The position numbers were made by a program, and so were the translations under genes. Below are positions 1 through 5,683 of a DNA stretch of 5,683 bases, one piece after another. The stretch's first letter is position 1, and every line of letters begins with the position of its first letter. The notes under the pieces were generated by a model. That model ran no database searches and had not been told where the DNA came from. It saw nothing but the letters and a program-made list of their open reading frames with translations. The DNA lies in assembly GCA_003229345.1 (NCBI GenBank), contig QIDN01000132.1, positions 1 through 5,683 on the forward strand, written 5' to 3'. The DNA comes from Nitrospirota bacterium (GTDB taxonomy: Bacteria; Nitrospinota; Nitrospinia; Nitrospinales; Nitrospinaceae).

Positions 1-733
1 CCTTCAAGGTGTTCTCCGCCATCTCCAGGCTGAGTGCGTCGCCGGTGCGGTGGTGGTGCCTGAGCAGCTGGGACAGCCCCATCGACGGCGGGAACTTGTT
101 CTGCGGTTGAAAACGGAAGCCGTGGTGCAGGGTGTCGTATTGATCGCCGTACAATTTGCGGGCCTTGTCCTCGCCGTGAAAACCGAGCGAATCCAATTCG
201 CCGCTCGGCTCCTGTTGTCCGGTATTTTTGAGATAGTTGATCAGCCCTTCCGTCTGCTTGGCGATCTTCGCCTGATCGTTTTTCCAGATGTTGTCGAGAA
301 AACGCAGGACATCGGCGAACGACGGCAAGTTAAATTTTTTCACAGGTGGGAAATAGGTGCCGCCGTAAAACGGAACGCCGTCCGGGGTGACGAAGATGTT
401 CAACGGCCAGCCACCCTGTTGGCCCAGCGCCTGAATGGCTTTCATGTAAATGCCGTCGACATCCGGCCGTTCTTCGCGGTCGACTTTGATGGCGTAGAAG
501 TTGGCGTTCAGGAATTCCGCCAGTTCCGGGTCTTCAAACGATTCCCGTTCCATGACGTGGCACCAGTGGCAGGTGGCGTAGCCGATGCTGACCAGCACCG
601 GTTTGTTTTCCTTTTTGGCGAGGGCGAAGGCTTCATCGCCCCACGCGTGCCAGTTGACGGGATTGTGGGCGTGTTGCAGAAGGTAGGGACTTTTTTCGTG
701 AATCAGTTGATTGGTGTATTTTGGGTCACCCAT
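1..733 (-). CDS. DUF255 / YyaL-type thioredoxin-fold protein, N-terminal part
   Basis: This is the first 244 codons of a protein that continues past the left edge of the window. It begins at the ATG whose complement is at 731-733, with an AGGA Shine-Dalgarno (complement of 739-742) five bases upstream. Residues 1-60 hold the family hallmarks: NQLIHEKSPYLLQHAHNPV, then SIGYATCHWCHVMERESF with the C55-H56-W57-C58 pair. Further on come VDREERPDVDG (84-94), GGWPLN (107-112), FYGGTYFPP (122-130) and FRFQPQNKFPPSMGL (206-220). These match the N-terminal thioredoxin-like domain (DUF255, COG1331, SPATA20/YyaL relatives). Full-length members are usually 600-700 residues, with an (alpha/alpha)6-barrel-like C-terminal part that would lie outside the window. 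The biochemical role is not established; CHWC suggests a redox or metal-binding site. No signal peptide is seen, so it is probably cytoplasmic. It overlaps the end of aroA by 8 bases and is likely co-transcribed with it. Confidence 0.93.
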   Translation of the reverse strand, partial: MGDPKYTNQLIHEKSPYLLQHAHNPVNWHAWGDEAFALAKKENKPVLVSIGYATCHWCHVMERESFEDPELAEFLNANFYAIKVDREERPDVDGIYMKAIQALGQQGGWPLNIFVTPDGVPFYGGTYFPPVKKFNLPSFADVLRFLDNIWKNDQAKIAKQTEGLINYLKNTGQQEPSGELDSLGFHGEDKARKLYGDQYDTLHHGFRFQPQNKFPPSMGLSQLLRHHHRTGDALSLEMAENTLK

Positions 734-1985
734 AGAGTTCCTGAAAGCGCTCGAAGAAATTTGGAAACGATTTGTCCACGCACCGGGGATTTTTAATTTT
801 CACTCCCGGAATGCCGAGGCCCGCTACGGCGAAACTCATCGCCATGCGATGGTCGTCATAAGTTTCCACCTCGGCGGGTTGGTGTGTCCCCGGCTCGATG
901 ATGATAAAGTCATCCCCCGCCTCAACGGAGGCACCCAGCCGGGTGAGTTCGTTGGCCAAAGCGGCGATCCGATCTGTTTCCTTGATTCTCAGGTTGCCGA
1001 TTCCGGTCATCGTGGTTTTCCCCTCGGCGAACAGCGCGACCACCGCCAAAGTCTGGACCACATCCGGCATGTCGTTCATATGGATGGTGATTCCGCGTAA
1101 AGGGTTTCCAAAAACGGTAATTTTTTCTCCGGCGTGTTTCACTTCGCAACCCATTTGCTCGAGTGCGTCCGGGAAATGGATGTCCCCCTGCACACTATCC
1201 GGATGGAGATTGGTGACCGATACCTCACCGCCCGTAACCGCTGCCGCCGCAAAGAAATAGGAGGCGCTGGAGGCATCGCCTTCTACCGCATAGGTCTGCG
1301 CCCGGTAACGCTGGCCCGCAGGAACGGTGAACTTCCGGTAAAACTCATTGAGTACAGAAACCCCGAAGGTCTGCATGATGTCGAGGGTGATGTCGACATA
1401 GGACTTGGAGGTCAGCTCGCCTTCGATGTTGATGACGGTATCGCTTTGAAAGTAAGGGGCCGAAAGGAGCAGGGAAGTGAGGTATTGACTGCTCTTATCC
1501 CCAGCCAGCGTGACCGATCCTCCGGGCGGGTTGCCGCCGTGGATTTCGATAGGCGGGCATCCGTTGCCTTGGAGCGACTCAGCCTTGAGGCCCATCTGCC
1601 GGAGGCATATCAACAGGTCCTCGATGGGCCTCTCCTGCATCCGCTCGTCTCCCGTCAGGCGCGTTACTCCCGGAGCGAGGGTGGCCAAGGTGGTTAGAAA
1701 CCGCATGGTGGTTCCGGCGTTGCCAATAGAGACCTCCCGGTCGGGGACGATCAGTTTTCCGCCCTTACCCTGAACCACAGCGGCCTGTTTTTCCTCCACC
1801 ACCGGGACGCCGAACTGGAGCAGGGCTTCCCGCATGGTGCGGGTATCGTCGCTGAACAGCGGGTTTTCCAGGCGCACGGTGCCGTCCGCCAGCGCCGCCA
1901 CGATGTAGGCACGGTTGGTGTAGCTTTTAGAGGGCGGAGCCGCCACGGTGGCGCGGAGGGCCGAGGCGGGTTGAATTTCGATCAA
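726..1985 (-). CDS. aroA: 3-phosphoshikimate 1-carboxyvinyltransferase (EPSP synthase)
   Basis: This complete 419-residue enzyme joins phosphoenolpyruvate to shikimate-3-phosphate, the sixth step of the shikimate pathway, in the cytoplasm. Length is normal for the family. Conserved sites visible are PPSKSYTNRA (17-26; K20, S21 and R25 bind substrate), GNAGTTMRFL (88-97), QERPIEDLL (117-125), DKSSQYLTSLLL (163-174), MPDVVQT (306-312, catalytic-type D308), RIKETDRI (333-340, E336 and R339), YDDHRMAMSFA (376-386) and CVDKSFPNFF (402-411, K405). Both inverted-barrel domains are intact. The start is a TTG (complement of 1983-1985). No ATG, GTG or TTG occurs in frame between it and the upstream in-frame stop, and the next Met (residue 51) would remove K20 and R25. 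A GAGG six bases upstream supports it. The position equivalent to E. coli P101 is Phe, and A98 is Thr. Confidence 0.97.
   Translation of the reverse strand: MIEIQPASALRATVAAPPSKSYTNRAYIVAALADGTVRLENPLFSDDTRTMREALLQFGVPVVEEKQAAVVQGKGGKLIVPDREVSIGNAGTTMRFLTTLATLAPGVTRLTGDERMQERPIEDLLICLRQMGLKAESLQGNGCPPIEIHGGNPPGGSVTLAGDKSSQYLTSLLLSAPYFQSDTVINIEGELTSKSYVDITLDIMQTFGVSVLNEFYRKFTVPAGQRYRAQTYAVEGDASSASYFFAAAAVTGGEVSVTNLHPDSVQGDIHFPDALEQMGCEVKHAGEKITVFGNPLRGITIHMNDMPDVVQTLAVVALFAEGKTTMTGIGNLRIKETDRIAALANELTRLGASVEAGDDFIIIEPGTHQPAEVETYDDHRMAMSFAVAGLGIPGVKIKNPRCVDKSFPNFFERFQELYG
739..742 (-). promoter_or_regulatory. Ribosome binding site of the DUF255 gene, inside aroA
   Basis: On the minus strand this reads AGGA followed by ACTCT and then ATG. 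It lies within the last codons of aroA and fixes the start of the downstream gene, giving the 8-base ATGGGTGA overlap in which the ATG is the new start and TGA the aroA stop. Confidence 0.7.
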
Positions 1986-1991
1986 GGGAAA

Positions 1992-1995
1992 CCTC
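1992..1995 (-). promoter_or_regulatory. Ribosome binding site of aroA, supports TTG start
   Basis: On the minus strand this reads GAGG, followed by six bases (TTTCCC) and then TTG. The spacing is ideal and makes the TTG at 1985-1983 the working initiator of aroA. No promoter of good quality is visible upstream on this strand. The best guess is TTTACC, 16 bases, then TATCTA, which is weak. Confidence 0.65.
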
Positions 1996-2074
1996 GTACG
2001 ATAGATAACTGTTTCAAACCATGGGTAAACGGGCCAACTATATCACAAACCCCGCGCCGCCGGGTGCCGCTTGC

Positions 2075-2103
2075 TTGTATCCCCATAGGGGTTTTGCTAT
2101 GAT
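2075..2103 (+). promoter_or_regulatory. Candidate sigma70-type extended -10 promoter for the plus-strand genes
   Basis: TTGTAT at 2075-2080 could serve as a poor -35 box. After a 17-base spacer comes TATGAT at 2098-2103 (five of six matches to TATAAT), preceded by TGC, which makes an extended -10 motif. Transcription would start near 2110, leaving a leader of roughly 67 bases before the first gene at 2177. The spacer contains a short inverted repeat, CCCC-ATA-GGGG (2081-2091), that could bind a regulator. This is a match by eye to the consensus only. Confidence 0.5.
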
Positions 2104-2124
2104 GGCCCGATTAAGCGGAGCAGG

Positions 2125-2138
2125 ATCAAATATTTGAT
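2125..2138. repeat. Perfect 14-bp palindrome in the leader (possible operator)
   Basis: ATCAAATATTTGAT equals its own reverse complement over all 14 bases. It sits about 15-28 bases downstream of the predicted transcription start, a typical place for a repressor to block transcription. It has the half-sites of an FNR box (TTGAT and ATCAA) but in the opposite orientation, so it is not a standard FNR site. The bound factor, if any, is unknown. A palindrome of this length is expected by chance somewhere in a window this size with appreciable probability. Confidence 0.35.
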
Positions 2139-2176
2139 TTTAGGACTCGGAAAGCTTCCGCTGTGCGGGTAATGGT

Positions 2177-2473
2177 ATGCGAAAGTTGATATCCAAATGG
2201 CATGACTTGGTGGCCTGGTGGGAAAGCCAGCCGCCCCAGGAGCAAAAGCGGCTCAGATCCTTTATTCCGTGGTTCCTTTATGGGGTTGCGGTTTTTTACG
2301 GGGTCATTTACTTATCCATCCTCAATTCCGTTAACCGGTACAAGACCGGCACGACGGTCAAAACCTGGTTCGGCGGAGATTTGCCGGAAGTTGAGCAACA
2401 GAAAATGCAGCAGGCCAAAGACATCAAGGACAGTTTTAAGGAATTACGCAAGCGGGTTTCCGGCAACCGGTGA
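2177..2473 (+). CDS. Small single-pass membrane protein, function unknown
   Basis: This 98-residue protein is not recognised as a member of a named family. A basic and aromatic N-terminus (residues 1-28, with WHDLVAWWES and a run of charged residues at 21-27) is followed by one hydrophobic segment, about residues 29-50 (from FIPWFLYGV to YLSILN). The C-terminal half is polar, and residues 70-96 are rich in Glu, Lys and Gln and probably form an amphipathic helix. It is therefore likely a single-pass inner-membrane protein. The ATG at 2177 has no strong Shine-Dalgarno; only GC-rich sequence and an overlapping out-of-frame ATG (2172) precede it. It is the first gene after the candidate promoter and lies 60 bases before the next membrane protein, on the same strand, which suggests a shared transcript. 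Coding is supported by the clean membrane-protein pattern and by the position, not by homology. Confidence 0.72.
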   Translation: MRKLISKWHDLVAWWESQPPQEQKRLRSFIPWFLYGVAVFYGVIYLSILNSVNRYKTGTTVKTWFGGDLPEVEQQKMQQAKDIKDSFKELRKRVSGNR

Positions 2474-2499
2474 GCGCCTGAGGGCGCCCAATTTTATTA
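2474..2499 (+). terminator. Weak hairpin with T-rich tail, possible attenuator
   Basis: GCGCC (2474-2478) can pair with GGCGC (2483-2487) around a four-base loop, and is followed by CCAATTTTATTA. The stem is only five base pairs and the T run is short and broken. It is at most a partial intrinsic terminator between the first two plus-strand genes and would allow read-through. Confidence 0.25.
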
Positions 2500-2533
2500 A
2501 AGTGGATTCGGATTGGAGAGTTTCTGTACCCAG

Positions 2534-3082
2534 ATGAAGCGTCTCATCTATATTTCCAACTGGTTGTACCTGTTTTCGCTGAGCCTCTGGGTCGGCGGGA
2601 TGTTCTTGTTGGGGATCCTGACGGAAATCGTAGTTCGCGTCAAACTCAAAGAACACAAGCCACTGGCGAGCAGTGTCATGAATGGCATCATGGATGCGTT
2701 CAACGTTCATATCATTTACTGGTGCATGGGGTTGATGGTGGCCGCTGTAGTGATCAAATTTCTGGCGTCGCAAAAAGGCTGGGCTGGGTACGTGGAGCCC
2801 GTGGTGACCAAAAGAAAGTATACCAGGGAAGTGCTTCTGGCGATCATGGTGGTGCTGGCGTTGTATATCGGCAGTGTTCTGCGTCCGCAAATGCACGATC
2901 TGGACCAGCAGAAAAAAGCTAACCCCGCAGATATTCGGCTACAGACTCAATTTGACAGTTACCATAGCCGATTGACCTGGCTGTATACAGTTAACATGAT
3001 TCTGGGTCTTTCCCTGTTTTACATTCATGGCAAGGAGATGGCCCGGTTTAGAGAAGGTTCCGGGGATCCCAGCGCCGAATAA
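2534..3082 (+). CDS. Four-helix membrane protein, DUF4149-like
   Basis: This 182-residue protein has four predicted membrane segments, about residues 9-30, 57-79, 99-117 and 146-164. The pattern resembles DUF4149 (TMEM205-like) proteins: an N-terminal helix with SLWVGGMFLLG (17-27), a long loop, a third helix ending in VLRPQM (115-120), a charged stretch, then FDSYHSRLTWLYTVNMILGL (140-159), in which F, H and the final helix agree with the family. That assignment is from memory of the family pattern and is moderate. No catalytic residues are known for the family and no function can be given. The ATG at 2534 is preferred, although GGAGAG (2515-2520) is 13 bases away, longer than usual. An in-frame TTG at 2513, preceded by AGTGG, would add seven residues and cannot be excluded. 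The next gene starts 49 bases downstream. Confidence 0.85.
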   Translation: MKRLIYISNWLYLFSLSLWVGGMFLLGILTEIVVRVKLKEHKPLASSVMNGIMDAFNVHIIYWCMGLMVAAVVIKFLASQKGWAGYVEPVVTKRKYTREVLLAIMVVLALYIGSVLRPQMHDLDQQKKANPADIRLQTQFDSYHSRLTWLYTVNMILGLSLFYIHGKEMARFREGSGDPSAE

Positions 3083-3131
3083 GCTTCTTTTCCTTATTTC
3101 AATTTACCGCAGGAAGACTTTGTTATTGTTA

Positions 3132-4037
3132 ATGGTCAGCCGTACCCAGAGGGTTGTTTGTTGGATGCTCCTTGCTTTATTTTTTATTCTGGGAGTACCG
3201 TCCTTTATTCAGGCAGACACCCCGGAAGCGCCGGTTAGTTTAAATCGCGGTTTTTCGGACATGGTAAAAATTCCGGCGGGCCGGTTCAGGATGGGATTGA
3301 CTTTCAAACAGACCAACCAAATTCTGGATATGTGTACCAAGGTGGACAAGGCCTGCTCCCGCTGGTGGTTCAAGGATGAGTTGCCGAGCCGTTTCGTTGA
3401 TGTGAGCAAATACTGGATCGATATTTACGAGGTCACCAACGAAAAATACCTGGAGTTTGTGGAAGCCACCGGGCATCGGCCGGCTCTGGACGACACCTGC
3501 GAAACCGATGCCTGCCGACAGGGCAATTTATGGAAGGGGAAGGGTTTCCCTGATACAATTCGTAACCAGCCGGTGACCCAGGTGAACTGGCACGACGCCG
3601 TTGCTTATTGCCAGTGGCAAGGCAAACGTTTGCCGACCGAGGCGGAATGGGAAAAAGCTGCACGCGGACCCTCGGGGAACATGTATCCCTGGGGCAACAA
3701 ACCGCCGCCCGGCAAGGCGACCTACCGCAGAAAATGGCGGGGAGTCCATACCCTGACCGATGTCGGGAGCTATTCCACCGGTGTTTCGGTTTACGGGGTG
3801 CATGATTTAGCCGGCAACGTCTGGGAATGGGTGGCCGATTGGTATGACCGGCATTATTACAAAAAGAAAGTCAACTACAACCCGAAAGGACCGAAGACCG
3901 GAAAGTTCAAAGTGGTACGGGGCGGATCGTGGGTGAATTACGCGGATACCCTGCACAGCGCGTTCCGACGCTGGAGCCGTCCTGAAGTCCGTTTCAACGA
4001 CACCGGTTTCCGGTGTGCTAAAGATTCCCATCCATGA
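3132..4037 (+). CDS. Secreted FGE-sulfatase-fold protein lacking the catalytic cysteine
   Basis: This 301-residue protein has a signal peptide: Arg at 4 and 7, a hydrophobic core at 8-24, and probable cleavage after IQA (A28). It should be exported to the periplasm. The mature part is a single FGE-sulfatase (SUMF1, C-type-lectin-like) domain: MVKIPAGRFRMG (44-55), YWIDIYEVTNEKYLEF (94-109), QPVTQVNWHDAVAYC (146-160), GKRLPTEAEWEKAARG (164-179), YPWG (185-188), SVYGVHDLAGNVWEWVADWYD (219-239), VVRGGSW (261-267) and GFRCA (292-296). True formylglycine-generating enzymes carry two cysteines shortly after GGS. Here the stretch reads GGSWVNYADTLHSAFRR, with no cysteine, so oxygen-dependent sulfatase maturation is unlikely. 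C68/C75 and C123/C128 lie in inserted segments and could form disulfides. AGGAAG (3111-3116) lies 15 bases before the ATG, and an in-frame TTG at 3126 is better spaced. The stop overlaps the next start as ATGA. Confidence 0.9.
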   Translation: MVSRTQRVVCWMLLALFFILGVPSFIQADTPEAPVSLNRGFSDMVKIPAGRFRMGLTFKQTNQILDMCTKVDKACSRWWFKDELPSRFVDVSKYWIDIYEVTNEKYLEFVEATGHRPALDDTCETDACRQGNLWKGKGFPDTIRNQPVTQVNWHDAVAYCQWQGKRLPTEAEWEKAARGPSGNMYPWGNKPPPGKATYRRKWRGVHTLTDVGSYSTGVSVYGVHDLAGNVWEWVADWYDRHYYKKKVNYNPKGPKTGKFKVVRGGSWVNYADTLHSAFRRWSRPEVRFNDTGFRCAKDSHP

Positions 4038-5683
4038 AACCCAAACGAACCGATGAACTGACCGACCGCGAGAAGACCCTCCTTGTCCCTTACTTGACGG
4101 ACGTGGAGGCGAAGGTGTTTTCTCTGAAGAACCTCAACCCGGAGGTGATCGGCGCGGCCCTGGCGCGTTACAGCCGGGCTCCGACCGGATTCAAGGAAAC
4201 CGTGGTGCGCGAGTTCCTCAATCCCGACGGCACTCCCAACGACGTCAAGGGCAGTGAAATGATCGACCGTGTCGTCAATAAATTCGGTGACGAGTCGGTG
4301 GCGGAACTGGCGGTCGCCCCGCTGTGCATCGAGGAAACCTCCAACCTGATGACGAAGATCATCGAGGACTGCCGGATCGGCGGATCGCCCATCGAAGAGT
4401 CCACCCGTTATGTGTTGTACGACCAGCAGAGGGAGGGGCGGTGGCGCTATGTGTGTCCTGCCAACGTCATGGCATCGGGTTTGAAAGATTCCTACCTGCG
4501 GACCATGGATTTTATTTTTGAGACCTACGCGGGCATGGTGGAGCCGATGCAGAAATTGTTCCGAAAGCGATTGCCAGTGGAGCAGTTTCAAATCGAAGTG
4601 GAGCGAAACGGTCGAAACCAAAAAGCCGGGCTGAATGATTTAGAGGATGATAACGAAAAGCGTGCGCACCGTATTGCCTACAGCTTCACCATGCGCAGTG
4701 CGGCCTGCGATGTGATCCGGTGCATCCTGCCCGCCGCGACCCAGGCCAACATGGGAGTCGTCGGTAACGGCCGGTTTTTTTCCGGACTCATTTCCAAATT
4801 GCTGAGCCAGGATTTGAGCGAGGCGCAGGATCTGGCCGGGAAGATCAAGGAAGCGCTCGATTCGCAGATTCCGACGTTCATCAAACGCGCCGCAAAAAAC
4901 GAATACCGGGTTCAGATCGACCACGCCATGCGGGCTCTATGCGGCGATTTGTTTCAGGGGGTGGCGATTGAATCGTCGCCCGAAGTGGTTCTGCTGGAAG
5001 ACAAGGATGAGGAGTATTCGATCAATCTACTGGCATCGATGATCTTTCCTTATGTCCAGCACTCAACCCAACAGATTCGCAGCGTCATCCACGCGTTGCC
5101 GGAAGACAAGCGGCAGGAAATTTTTTCCGTCTACATCGGCGAACGGCGATCGAAACGGGATCGTCCGGGCCGCGCTCTGGAATACGGGTACCCCATCAAC
5201 TTCGACATCATCGCCGGGTTCGCCGAGTACCGCGACCTGCAGCGGCATCGTATGTTGACCCAGCAGAGACAGGACATGGGGGTTCTCCTTGGTTATTCGA
5301 TACCCGAAGAGATCCAGGAGATTGGCCAAGGCGAGGTGGCGCAGGAATGTTTCGAGCGGGCGGAAAGTTTGCACAACGATTTGCTGCGCGCCGGGATGCG
5401 GGCGGAGGCGCAATACGCCTCCCTGTTCAATCATTTTATCCGATGGAACATGGGGATGAACCTGAGAGAGTTAGGCCATTTCACCGAACTGCGCACGCAG
5501 AAGGCGGGACATCCCAAATACCGCCGTGTCTGTCAGACCATGACCCGGTTATACCTGAAGCGCCATCCGGAGATGGAGCCGGTACTCCGGTATGTCGATC
5601 ACAACGATTACGATCAGGGCATCACGCGCGCCGAACAGGAAGCCCGCACCGCCCGCAAAAGCCTCGCCTCAGGCGTTTTCGAC
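4034..5683 (+). CDS. ThyX-related protein with two tandem ThyX-like units, 3' end outside window
   Basis: 550 codons are open to the window edge with no stop. Classical ThyX (flavin-dependent thymidylate synthase, dUMP to dTMP using methylene-tetrahydrofolate, FAD and NADPH) is about 220-260 residues. Unit one, about 40-290, shows ARYSRAP (44-50), FGDESVAEL (84-92), SPIEESTRYV (118-127), ILPAATQANMGVVGNGR (231-247) and a helical end. Unit two, about 335-515, shows YRDLQRHRMLTQQRQ (399-413), LHNDLLRAGM (446-455) and NMGMNLRELGHFTELR (472-487), close to the ThyX C-terminal helix pattern. The signature RHR-x7-S-x-R is split: unit one has CRI in place of RHR (113-115) but keeps S118, S123, R125 and Y126. 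Unit two keeps R404-H405-R406 but has D414 and G416 where Ser and Arg are expected. It may be an active pseudo-dimer or a repurposed nucleotide/flavin-binding protein. It starts at the ATG inside the ATGA overlap; no clear Shine-Dalgarno is seen, so translation is probably coupled to the upstream gene. No signal peptide; cytoplasmic. Confidence 0.85.
   Translation, partial: MKPKRTDELTDREKTLLVPYLTDVEAKVFSLKNLNPEVIGAALARYSRAPTGFKETVVREFLNPDGTPNDVKGSEMIDRVVNKFGDESVAELAVAPLCIEETSNLMTKIIEDCRIGGSPIEESTRYVLYDQQREGRWRYVCPANVMASGLKDSYLRTMDFIFETYAGMVEPMQKLFRKRLPVEQFQIEVERNGRNQKAGLNDLEDDNEKRAHRIAYSFTMRSAACDVIRCILPAATQANMGVVGNGRFFSGLISKLLSQDLSEAQDLAGKIKEALDSQIPTFIKRAAKNEYRVQIDHAMRALCGDLFQGVAIESSPEVVLLEDKDEEYSINLLASMIFPYVQHSTQQIRSVIHALPEDKRQEIFSVYIGERRSKRDRPGRALEYGYPINFDIIAGFAEYRDLQRHRMLTQQRQDMGVLLGYSIPEEIQEIGQGEVAQECFERAESLHNDLLRAGMRAEAQYASLFNHFIRWNMGMNLRELGHFTELRTQKAGHPKYRRVCQTMTRLYLKRHPEMEPVLRYVDHNDYDQGITRAEQEARTARKSLASGVFD

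Noticed and set aside
50..796. Long plus-strand open frame of 248 codons
   Set aside because: It lies opposite the DUF255 gene, whose CHWC and other family motifs are unmistakable. Its own translation shows no recognisable domain.
1134..1697. Plus-strand open frame of 187 codons
   Set aside because: It is antisense to aroA, which is complete and conserved along its whole length.
2081..2095. CCCC-ATA-GGGG followed by TTTT as a terminator
   Set aside because: The stem is only four base pairs with a three-base loop, and it lies inside the candidate promoter spacer.
2125..2138. FNR box
   Set aside because: The half-sites TTGAT and ATCAA are in the reverse order compared with an FNR site, so only a generic palindrome is claimed.
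2172..2189. Five-codon upstream ORF overlapping the start of the 98-residue gene
   Set aside because: It has no ribosome binding site and is short enough to be chance.
3027..3131. Upstream extension of the FGE-like gene by 35 codons
   Set aside because: It would overlap the end of the preceding gene and bury the clear signal peptide that starts at 3132.
3938..4621. Minus-strand open frame of 227 codons
   Set aside because: It runs opposite both the FGE-like and ThyX-like genes and has a His/Arg/Leu-rich composition typical of an antisense shadow.

Overview
The window carries six protein-coding genes in two divergent groups and looks like an ordinary chromosomal stretch of a Gram-negative-type bacterium. 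There are no insertion sequences, RNA genes or CRISPR arrays. Moderate GC, TTG start codons, a signal peptide on an FGE-like protein and an unusual long ThyX-like protein would fit a Nitrospina-like or deltaproteobacterial-type lineage. That placement is inference only; no taxonomic marker is present.

Left part, minus strand (1-1985): aroA (EPSP synthase, shikimate pathway, TTG start at 1985) is followed by the N-terminal 244 codons of a DUF255/YyaL-type thioredoxin-fold protein that runs off the left edge. The two reading frames overlap by 8 bases, so they are probably one transcript with coupled translation.

Middle (1986-2176): a 191-bp divergent intergenic region. It contains a good candidate extended -10 promoter for the plus-strand genes and, just downstream of it, a perfect 14-bp palindrome.

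Right part, plus strand (2177-5683): four genes in a row. These are a small single-pass membrane protein of unknown function, a four-helix membrane protein resembling DUF4149, a secreted FGE-sulfatase-fold protein that lacks the catalytic cysteine position of true formylglycine-generating enzymes, and a long ThyX-related protein with no stop before the window ends. The last two overlap by ATGA.

The ThyX-like protein is the most interesting item. It reads as two ThyX-like units in tandem. The first keeps the S-x4-S-x-R-Y end of the signature but has lost RHR. The second keeps RHR and the N-x-R...F-x-E-L-R region but has lost the downstream Ser and Arg. The other genes are recognisable families, although three of the four plus-strand genes have no assignable specific function.
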